Of a stretch of DNA of 34,591 nt, positions 1 through 7,750 are shown piece after piece (position 1 is the first letter of the stretch; every line of letters begins with the position of its first letter). Position numbers and translations under genes: made by a program. Source of the DNA: Tieghemiomyces parasiticus (taxonomy: Eukaryota; Kickxellomycota; Dimargaritomycetes; Dimargaritales; Dimargaritaceae). The stretch covers positions 1 to 34,591 of the forward strand of contig JANBPT010000467.1 of the NCBI GenBank assembly GCA_027575765.1, in the 5' to 3' direction. The notes beneath the pieces were generated by a model, which saw only the letters and a program-made list of their open reading frames with translations, ran no database searches and was not told the DNA's origin.

Positions 1-878
1 AAGCGTTGGCCGGAGTACGGCGCGGAAGAAGGTGAGCGCAGACATGGTAAGAGAGGGAAATGGAAAAGGCGCAGAATGGGTGCCGAAGGTTAAAGTCGTG
101 CGGCTGAGAAGAGACGAATGTGATAGCGCCGACGTTAAACGAAGATCCTCTAGTATTAGGATTTCGATCCAATGGAGACATGTGAGCCGGCTGGGGCGTG
201 TTCCTATCAGAACCTTGGCCGCCAGCCCGACTGTTCCAAGCCGGTACAATCGACGTCACCCAGGTAAAGCGAGTCGATAGTCGGTATATGCAGCACTCGC
301 TACTATGCCAAGGATTACTGGCCCGCTATCGTCAACTGGCTTGGATAATACGTGATAATAAACATACCTCGGATCGACAGGCACCTGCAGATATGAATCC
401 TTTATCGATGCGGTAAAGTTCAGAGTCCTTGCCAATTGTATTCGGCGGCGATTAATTGGGCAGGTTACGAGGTGGCCTAAGTCAACCACCTCACTTGGGA
501 GCAAAAGCTAGCTGGTGAGAACCAAAGGCTCCCGTATACTGGGTGATCGTAAACTGCCGCAGAAGAAAGCGTTTTTCAGCCTACAGATCAGCATGATAGT
601 CTCCCAGACAGACGCGGTACGCCAACTGCTTTGGCCCTCCCCTTCGTTTATATGATTACACCCTACGGTATTACCCGGGACCTTCGGATCATTTGATCAG
701 GGTATTGTCGCCACAGCCTACTGTCAGTAACACCCTGTGCACGATCCACTAGGGTACGCCGGCGCACGCGGGACAGAGTCGCGCTACGAGACCCCGCCTG
801 CTGTGCAACGGTTCGTCTTGCCGATGCAACCTGGGGTTTGCTAAACATCGACTACCAGCGACCCAGCTCGACCTTGGA
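1..878. other. Intergenic, no gene recognised
   Basis: Short open frames occur on both strands here, but none has a recognisable domain, convincing splice sites or a good start context. The right end is the upstream region of the secreted-protein gene that starts at 1061. No repeat or RNA gene was seen. Confidence 0.5.
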
Positions 879-886
879 TATAAAAG
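879..886 (+). promoter_or_regulatory. TATA box of small secreted-protein gene
   Basis: The motif TATAAAAG lies 182 bases upstream of the ATG at 1061. With a usual start about 30 bases downstream, the transcript would carry a leader of about 150 bases. Two other small secreted-protein genes in the window have a TATA box at nearly the same distance (180 and 184 bases). Confidence 0.6.
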
Positions 887-1017
887 CTCAGTCTGTTGCT
901 ACGTATTGCCAAAATCAGCAGCTCCACGACCTCTCGTCCATCCTTTTACCCCTTACAACTGGTTTAATCTGCCTTTCCTTCCTTGGCCACTGGATTACTT
1001 TCTAAACTAAAAACGTG

Positions 1018-1037
1018 CACACACACACACACACACA
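1018..1037. repeat. (CA)10 microsatellite in 5' leader
   Basis: Ten perfect CA dinucleotides lie between the TATA box at 879 and the ATG at 1061, so inside the predicted 5' leader. The run ends 23 bases before the start codon. Length variation between strains is likely. Confidence 0.9.
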
Positions 1038-1060
1038 TACTCAGTCCGCCCTTGTTTACA

Positions 1061-1555
1061 ATGAAGTCCACCGGCCTGACTCGTCTTTTCATCCTGTCAG
1101 CGATTGGCCTGCTCGCACTCGCCCGGGCCGATGGCGCGAACCCCAGTGTGACTGTCGACGATTCTATGAGCATGACGGGCGAGCAGCCCTCGGCCACAGA
1201 CATGGCGGAGCCTAGCGAGACAGCATCCATGTCCCCTATCATGAGTGAGTTTACCGAATCGGAGGCTCCCGAGCCAGCCGGTACTGAGTCGGAAGAGGAA
1301 GAGCCTGGTCCAACTGGCACCGAGACTGAGGAAGAAGAGCCCGAGATGACCGGCGCCGAACCCGAGGAGATCCTCATCGAAGGGGACGAGGGTGAGGCTC
1401 CCGGCGAGGCCATCGTGTGGACCCGTATCCGCCACCAGTGCCAGCCTTCCCACTACTGGAACGGACGGTGCCACAATTGCATTCGCTCCCACTATTGGGA
1501 TGGAAGATGCCATAAGTGTACCCACGCCTACTACCGCAAGCACGGCCACTGCTAA
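1061..1555 (+). CDS. Small secreted acidic protein with Cys/His-rich repeat tail
   Basis: This predicted 164-residue protein matches no family I recognise. Residues 1-23 form a typical signal peptide (positive n-region, hydrophobic core, ALARA before the likely cleavage site), so it should enter the secretory pathway. Residues about 30-118 are acidic and rich in Ser, Thr, Glu and Pro, with a repeated block of the form TGTExEEEEP at about 73-105, suited to O-glycosylation or an extended stalk. The tail (127-164) has six cysteines (127, 137, 140, 150, 153, 164) in two 13-residue repeats of form xxSHYWxGRCHxC plus a decayed third copy ending HGHC. The tail could hold metal or form disulfides; this is inference. 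The ATG at 1061 was chosen because the signal peptide begins there; upstream in-frame codons include no ATG. TATA at 879. Single exon. A cell-wall protein or effector is possible. Confidence 0.72.
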   Translation: MKSTGLTRLFILSAIGLLALARADGANPSVTVDDSMSMTGEQPSATDMAEPSETASMSPIMSEFTESEAPEPAGTESEEEEPGPTGTETEEEEPEMTGAEPEEILIEGDEGEAPGEAIVWTRIRHQCQPSHYWNGRCHNCIRSHYWDGRCHKCTHAYYRKHGHC

Positions 1556-1710
1556 AACCGGCGGACACCTAATCTTGCCGCCTCTCCTTGACCCCGGCGC
1601 TGCAGTCCATTAACTTTGACTTCAGCTAGCGTATCCCTTGCAGCATTTTTGCGTCCTTCCCAGTTTATAAACTATAATCCCTAGCAAGAAATGCAATGTT
1701 GACTAGCATC

Positions 1711-1716
1711 TTTATT
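1711..1716 (-). terminator. AATAAA overlapping the MRNIP stop codon
   Basis: On the minus strand the last codons read GAG GAA TAA AG, so the TAA stop at 1714-1712 lies inside a canonical AATAAA polyadenylation signal. If used, the 3' UTR would be very short. The convergent + strand gene ends only 156 bases away. Confidence 0.5.
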
Positions 1717-2875
1717 CCTCATCGCTTTCATCATCCGACGCCTGATACGCCGCCCACTTGGATGAGGCGGCGGGTCTGATGGCGCCCGATATGCCCTCTG
1801 GTCCCTGGGACGGAGTTGTACTTGTCACCCCATCATCGTTGGGCTTGGCCACGGGTAGCGGGTTGGCAACCGCTAGTGGCGGCGTTGGCGGTTGCCGACT
1901 GGCCGGGGCCACGTAGCCTTTGTTGAGGCGTCTTAGAGAGGCCAAAAGGTTGGCCCGTAAAGACGTTGGAGGGACTAGAGCGGTTCCATTGGTAACGGGG
2001 GCAAGTGGGGGAGGTTCGTTAGTCATTCCCGGTAGGGAGACGTCTTTAGCAGCGGAGACCGTGGCCATTGGCGCCGATGATGGCCGGACAGAGAGGGTGG
2101 AAAAGCGGGTAGGGTTCGGTAGGGTTGGTGCTCGTGGTGGATGAACGATCCTCTGCGACGGAGGTGGTTGTGGTGGCGGTGCAGGCGGCGAAATGGATTT
2201 CGTCCTAGATACCGAAGGCACACCCGCCACATCCGCAGACGTTTCACGTTGACTGCTTGGTTTGGCGAAAAAAGCGGACATCTTCATCTGCTTCATCCCC
2301 TGGTCGCTGCCGCGTCGGCGGCCTCGGCCTGAGGTACTTTGAGTGGCTGACGCTGGCGTACGGCGGCGCTTGGTCGCCATAGCCTCATCGCCCGCCGACA
2401 TTGCCGCCGCGGGGTGTTCCGTCTTCCGCGATTTGGCTGTCGCGGTAGCTGGCACGACGGTGGTAAACCTATTCTCCGCCAAATCAACAGGACCCTCGTC
2501 GGAGTCCGACTGGACCTCAACAAACGTTGACCATTTGGACGACGTCGGGTCCGCTGGCTGGTACGAACAGGTTCGGTCCTCTCGCAGGGGCAGGCCAGCA
2601 GGTTCCTGAAGGGCAGCCCGTAAAGCCGTAGACACGGCGCTGGCAGATTGCCAGGCGGAACCGCCGGTCGGTACGGTCCCACCCTGCCGCCGCAGGTTGA
2701 GGGCCTGCACCACCTGGCGGCAATCGGCGGCGTCCTCCGACTCGTAATAGATGCGTTTCAGACTCTGTTTAGCATTGCACACTTTACACTGCCACCCCTT
2801 GGCTTTCTTGGCCTGGTGGATCTGGTAGGTTCCGCAAGGGTCGTCGTAGCATTTGAGCACCCGAAAGCTCGGCAT
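1712..2875 (-). CDS. MRNIP: MRNIP-family (UPF0544) DNA-damage response protein
   Basis: A single-exon frame of 387 residues. The N-terminus matches the MRNIP family: a Cys-rich module (C9, C14, C30, C33), the segment VKK-like QAKKAKGWQCKVCNAKQS, then DCRQVVQALNL, matching human DCRRHVQKLNL by recall. Vertebrate MRNIP binds the MRE11-RAD50-NBS1 complex and supports double-strand-break signalling and replication-fork protection. The rest is low-complexity Pro/Ser/Ala sequence with basic nuclear-signal candidates (KRRR at 169-172, RGRRR at 184-188). Two SSKW motifs (112-115 and 371-374) stand beside acidic stretches, like the family's SRW-containing motif. Residues 196-203 (QMKMSAFF) fit the PIP-box consensus Qxx[ILMV]xx[FY][FY]. 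Odd: the first Cys pair is C-x4-C. TATA-like sequence lies 68 bases upstream. The family call is good; function in this organism is inferred. Confidence 0.85.
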   Translation of the reverse strand: MPSFRVLKCYDDPCGTYQIHQAKKAKGWQCKVCNAKQSLKRIYYESEDAADCRQVVQALNLRRQGGTVPTGGSAWQSASAVSTALRAALQEPAGLPLREDRTCSYQPADPTSSKWSTFVEVQSDSDEGPVDLAENRFTTVVPATATAKSRKTEHPAAAMSAGDEAMATKRRRTPASATQSTSGRGRRRGSDQGMKQMKMSAFFAKPSSQRETSADVAGVPSVSRTKSISPPAPPPQPPPSQRIVHPPRAPTLPNPTRFSTLSVRPSSAPMATVSAAKDVSLPGMTNEPPPLAPVTNGTALVPPTSLRANLLASLRRLNKGYVAPASRQPPTPPLAVANPLPVAKPNDDGVTSTTPSQGPEGISGAIRPAASSKWAAYQASDDESDEE

Positions 2876-2942
2876 AGCGGAAATGTGAAGTTCAGCAGAG
2901 ACGGCGGCTGCGACCAGGGTATGCTTCCCCCCTCCCGGAAAA

Positions 2943-2956
2943 TATATAAATAAATA
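2943..2956 (-). promoter_or_regulatory. TATA-like element upstream of MRNIP
   Basis: The minus strand reads TATTTATTTATATA here, about 68-81 bases before the MRNIP ATG at 2875. It is the only strongly AT-rich block in the shared MRNIP/CSN4 upstream region. The role is inferred from position and composition. Confidence 0.45.
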
Positions 2957-3402
2957 GAAAGGCGGTTCGGGGCGGAGCTGGAATTGCCGAAGCCGAGCGT
3001 TTCAGGTAGCGACGTTTAGCAAACAAGAGGGCTATTCACAGACAAACTGCGGTGATCGGAACGATGGTGCGGACCTGCGGACCCCACTAGTAATGAGGGT
3101 GAACTACAAGTCTTGAATGTGGAGACTTGGGCCCTCAGGGCTACAGTCCGCGCTCTCACCGACTACGGAGAAGGCCCAGCGGGCATTACCCGGACTGCGA
3201 CGCCAATGGCCGGCGAAGGTCAACTGGCAAATTCCCCTGTTAGGCTGGGCGACAGACCAATTCAGACTCGCCTCCAGGCCTCCGACCGACGGCTAACCTA
3301 CATGTTGCCGTCCCAGGATACCGGACGTCCCAGCCAACGCTTCATCTCTACTCTCCTGAAACCATCCTCATTCTGCGCCTCGCCTCCCTTTTCTCCCGCG
3401 TC
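2957..3402. other. Divergent promoter region, MRNIP / CSN4
   Basis: This stretch lies between the two divergently transcribed genes. The final 100 bases before the CSN4 start are pyrimidine rich on the + strand, as seen before other genes in the window. No coding frame with family similarity was found. Confidence 0.5.
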
Positions 3403-4757
3403 ATGGACTCCGCACTCGCCCAATTCCTCGCGGGCCCATCGCCTTCGGAGCCTGCCACCCTGGATGCCTCCCAGCTCGAGAACCTCGTGGTCCACTTGAC
3501 TGGCGAGAGAGACCAGGCCAGTGTCGTTCGGCAACGTGAACAGGTCACTCGCTTCGTTGCCGGTCTACGCGCCTACCAGCTTGACCCGGCGTTGGAGATC
3601 CGCACCTTGAAGTACCTCCTGAGTCAGGTACAGGGTCAGACCCTATCCTTCGAAGACCAGGTAAACTTATTGCCCAAAGGCGCACCGGTATCCCAGCTAC
3701 CAGTAAAGTAATCAGGAAAGCGACGCGGCTGGCAGTGGTCCTTAACTAACCTCCAACACTATAAAGATCCTTGCGCCCCCCTTCCCATCGGTTTTCTTCA
3801 TTGAAGATCCACGCCGCCCTCGAGCGGCTGGCCGAGCTCTACGAAGGTCAGAGCGCGTGGACAGACGCGGCGGGGGCACTGCAAGGCATTCCTCTCGAAA
3901 GTGGGCACCGCAACGTCCCGAGCCTCACTAAGTTTCGGGTCTACCTGCGCATCGCCCAACTCTACCTCCGAGCCAACCAGGCGACAATGGCTGAGACCTA
4001 CCTAAATCGCGCCGGACTACTCGTTCACGACGTGAAGGACGATCCAGCTGGCCAACTCCAGTTTCGGTGGGCGCAGGCCCGGGTTCTTGAGGCCAAGTGC
4101 AGGTTCCAAGAGGCCTATGCCAAGTACTATGAGATCAGCCTGGCTTCTGGTGGTGGGAATGGTGCGGACCAGCCGGCACGGGCCCTTGACCAGGCCATAA
4201 CCTCCGCTGTCGTAGCCGGCGCCGGCCAGCAACGCACCCGGGCCCTGGCCACCTTGATCAAAGACGAACGGACACGGACCTCTCCGCATTTTGCACTCCT
4301 CCACAAGATGTACCTGGGGCGCTTGCTCTTTCCCGCCGAGGCGGTGGCCATCCGTAGTACCCTGCCGCCCTCCCTGTTAGCCCCAATCGACGCGACGACC
4401 CCAACCACCGTGTTTGACGAAGCGGTGCAGGAACACAATCTCCTGGCTGCCTCTCAGGTCTATAGTGACCTGTCGCTGGCTCGGGCTGGCGAACTACTCG
4501 GCGGGATTTCCGCCATCCAGACCGAGCGCCTGGCCTGCCGCATGATCACCCAGGGCCGGCTCCATGCCGCCATTGACCGCACTGCCGGGTTTATATATCT
4601 CGACCGCCCCGACAGCGCAGCGGAGTTCACACAGGATCGAGCAATTACGTTTGAGGATACCGCTATTCGCCAGCTCTGCCAGCGCGTCGAGGGTGTGGCG
4701 GACGCCCTGGTCGTACGGTATCCGCAGTACGGGTCGACCAGTACTGGGGAAGACTAG
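3403..4757 (+). CDS. CSN4: COP9 signalosome complex subunit 4
   Basis: Exons 3403-3660 and 3807-4757 (intron 146 bases, gtaaac donor, CTAAC branch candidate at 3746-3750, phase 0) give 402 residues; human CSN4 has 406. CSN4 is a PCI-domain scaffold of the COP9 signalosome, which removes NEDD8 from cullins and so tunes SCF-type ubiquitin ligases. Family landmarks in order: LAELYEGQSAW and GIPLESG (about 95-119), helical repeats with TYLNRAGLL (about 150-158), the CSN4 hallmark AGAGQQRTRALATLIKDER (223-241), and the C-terminal PCI/winged-helix region with AVQEHNLLAASQVY and RMITQGRLHAAID (roughly 290-370). The start is the first ATG of the frame, in the context CGTCATGG. Divergent from MRNIP. 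Nothing looks broken. Its presence implies a full signalosome in this organism. Confidence 0.95.
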
Positions 4758-5289
4758 CAGGTCACTAAGTAACGAAAATGGGCGCAGAAGGCCAAGCTGT
4801 TGGGCTGTTAATTCGAGCAACTGCGGTTATACCTTTCTCTTCTCCCAAGGCACGCTGGGTCTACATGTAACAACATCATTAAAACAGCAAATGTGGCGCC
4901 GTTTGCCGAGCTTTAACGTTATGGTGGGACAACGCTAGGGCCAGCGAAGGTCAGCGCTGCGCTACATCGACGCTTGGCTCTATCGTCTCGACCTGCGGTT
5001 GAAGTTAAAGAGGCTAGTGAGCGACACGTGGGTGAAGAGTGACGTCGTCCAAGTCTGCAACTCTGCCCCTAAATTGAAGCCGGTGCGACCGTGTACTGGC
5101 TCCATCTGTCTTAGGCTTAGAGAGCTAGCCGGCGGAGCCACCCAGTCTCAACTCTGGGCCCTTCCCCTATCTACCCGATCTCCCTTGACGGCGCCGTTGT
5201 CTTGCCCATGAAACACGTCTCCGAATACCTTACCTATACTCACTACCCTCCCATTCGATTCAGAAACCGCCACCATTCGCATTGCAGCC
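4758..5289. other. Intergenic spacer CSN4-NDUFA9
   Basis: It holds the CSN4 3' region (an ATTAAA variant lies near 4878) and the NDUFA9 upstream region. The last 100 bases are pyrimidine rich. No TATA box and no further gene were seen. Confidence 0.5.
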
Positions 5290-6859
5290 ATGTCAGCCGT
5301 TCGACTTCTCACCCTTGGTCGACTCCCTACCCTTGCCCCGCGACAATATACCGGCTGCACAACAGGCCGGGGGTCCCGACATTTCACCACCGCCCACCTC
5401 TGCCGTATGGCCGACGCCAACGCCACCCCGGCCACCCGTCGGGCCGTGCTTTTTGGCGGTACTGGTTTCCTTGGTGAGTAGGGAGCTAGGAAGGTCGAAT
5501 GCCTTGGCGCAGAAAGAGTTTCTCAGCCACGAAGCCCAGGTAATGTAGTGCTAGCCTAATACTGTTGGAAAGCGCTACTAATAGATTCACCCGATAACTC
5601 TTTGCCATCCATATATCCCTCCCTCCCAGGAAAATACGTCGCGCGGGCCCTGATTCAAGACCCAAATGTTACCGTCCGCGTGGTCAGCAGTCAGCGGTAC
5701 CCCAAACGGGCTCCGGTCTGGGACGAGATGGGTGAGCAGATTGAACCCTTTGTGAGCGCCGAAATTACCGAACCTGACCAGGTCCAGTGGGCGTGTCGGG
5801 ACGCCGACTTGGTGGTTAACCTAGTGGGCATCATGCACGAGAAGCCCCCGCAGTTTACCTTCGATAATATTCAGCATCGCGGCGCCGAACACGTCGCCCG
5901 CGGGGCCAAGGATGCCGGGGCTCGGCTGGTGCACGTGAGCGCTATCGGTGCTGACCCCCGCGCCGAAGTGCCCTATGCCCGCACGAAAGGTAGGGATGAG
6001 AGGGCACCCGGGGCTGAGAGATAAACTACTTTACGTAGGGTTCATCCACTTGCGATCTCCAACTGAAGGGGTCGTTCGTTGGTTATATTGTTCACGAATT
6101 CCGTCGGCTAACCTCTCTGCCCTTAACCCTTCTCCTATTATCCGCTCCTCTATCAGGCCTAGGAGAACGCGCTGTGCGAGAGGTCCTGCCCGACGCGGTC
6201 GTCTTTCGCCCGAGCATCGTATTTGGCAAAGAGGACGACTTCTTCAACCGGTTTGCGCGACTGGCCAAGTTCCTGCCGGTCATGCCCGTGTTCGACGGAG
6301 GCCGGACCCGCTTCCAACCCGTCTACGTGAAGGACCTGGCCGCGGGAATCGCCAAGGCGGCTTGGGACGACGCCTGGAAAGGGGCAACTATCGAGGCCGG
6401 AGGCCCGCGCAGTAAGTTGAACCAACAAACCAGCTGGTCGAGGTGGGCCGGCCCAGTCTCCCCGTATACCGTTACGCCCTCATCACTAACCATCCCGCGG
6501 CTGTAACGCTTCCCCTACACCTGGATCTCCCGTACTTGCGTCTCAACTAACTTCCTCCTCTTTCCCACCACTCCCCCACCGCTTCCCCAGTCTACACCTA
6601 CCGCGAGATCATCGAGCTGACCCTCGAGGAGTCCGACCAGCGGCGCAACATCGTGTCCGTTCCATGGTCGGTCGGCAAGATGCAGGCCTGGCTCCTCGAA
6701 AAACTACCGGTCAACCTGTTCACTATCACCACTGACCAGGTCAAGCTGCTGCAACACGACAATGTAGTGGATAAGGACGCCAAAACCCTTCGGTCCCTGG
6801 GTGTTCACCTCACGCCCGCCGAGTCTGTTCTGCACACGTGGATGTACCCCAAGCCGTAA
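5290..6859 (+). CDS. NDUFA9: Mitochondrial complex I subunit NDUFA9 (39/40 kDa)
   Basis: Four exons (5290-5473, 5630-5989, 6157-6411, 6591-6859) splice at gtgagt, gtaggg and gtaagt donors into 355 residues. NDUFA9 is an accessory subunit of NADH:ubiquinone oxidoreductase in the inner mitochondrial membrane; it is an extended-SDR fold protein that binds NADPH and stabilises the peripheral arm. Residues 1-40 are rich in Arg, Ser and Thr and lack acidic residues, as in a mitochondrial presequence. The nucleotide motif GGTGFLG is at 56-62. A YxxxK arrangement (YARTK) precedes GLGERAVREVLPDAVVFRPS, then FGKEDDFFNRFA and QPVYVKDLAAGIAKA, all matching the family. The C-terminal segment TTDQVKLLQHDNVVD fits the human TRDKVE region. 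The first exon junction falls inside the glycine motif. An AATAAA lies 88 bases after the stop. Confidence 0.93.
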
Positions 6860-7750
6860 GTGCAGGTGAGAGGGGCCATCACTCGGGTTGCAGTAAATCG
6901 TATTTAGGCTATCAAGCAACGTTGGTTAGAAACTATATTCAGTTGTAATAAAACATCAAACTGTGGTGGCCCTTGTAATGACACTGAGGATTTCTGGTGG
7001 GCACTTTCGACTATAGCGATAACAGGCAGCCGGCACAGAAACGAATGATGTCACACGGCCTGATCAACAAGCAAGTGGGGTGGGGGGGGCAAAGGCGGGG
7101 CCAGTCAGATCCGATTTACCACTAACCTACCTCAGTGTTTACAAAGATGACACCTCTTTGCTAAGCAGGAGAGTCGAGGATTGCCATGGCGTGGGCGAAC
7201 TGGTAATTTCAAAGGCGATGTTTTTGAGGGTCCTTCGCCAATCAGCGTGCCAACCAGCACGCGTGAAATTGGCATTGAGCTTGTTGCATAAGTTAGGAAG
7301 AGTCGGCCATTGTGGTCGACGCCATTGCATTGTCAAGCAGGTCACACTAGGTGTCCGTGAGGCATTAACGCACTGCCTCCTTCCCCTTCACGCTACAGCC
7401 ATTAGACCGCAACCCTAGGCCCTCGGGTTCCTCAGGAAGGGTCGGGTCAAGGTACCCGGCATGGAAGGGGGTATTAATCGTCAGCTTCTGCCCTCTGCGA
7501 CAGCACCTGGCAGCCTTTACAAATCCCGCACAGTGTCACCAGGATAGGCCAACTGACCTTGCCTTCCGCTCGTATGTATTAACACTTGCCCAGGTCCCTA
7601 CCACTTGCGGGCAACGCACCTGACCCTCCTCCCTTTCCCGCTGTTCACCACTCTCTAATCCCACTTTGTTGAATTCTCATTTGTACTATCAGCCTCGCCA
7701 CTCGCCTACCCTGCTGATCAAGTCTGCCCATCACTATTTCACCCTGCGTC
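6860..7750. other. Intergenic spacer NDUFA9-RNASEH2B
   Basis: It holds the NDUFA9 3' end with AATAAA at 6947-6952, a G-rich patch near 7077-7089, and from about 7560 a pyrimidine-rich stretch leading into the next gene. The frame at 7080-7418 has no family signal and I treat it as noncoding. Confidence 0.5.
6947..6952 (+). terminator. AATAAA polyadenylation signal of NDUFA9
   Basis: A canonical AATAAA lies 88 bases past the NDUFA9 stop codon, in an AT-rich patch. The assignment is by position. Confidence 0.55.
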
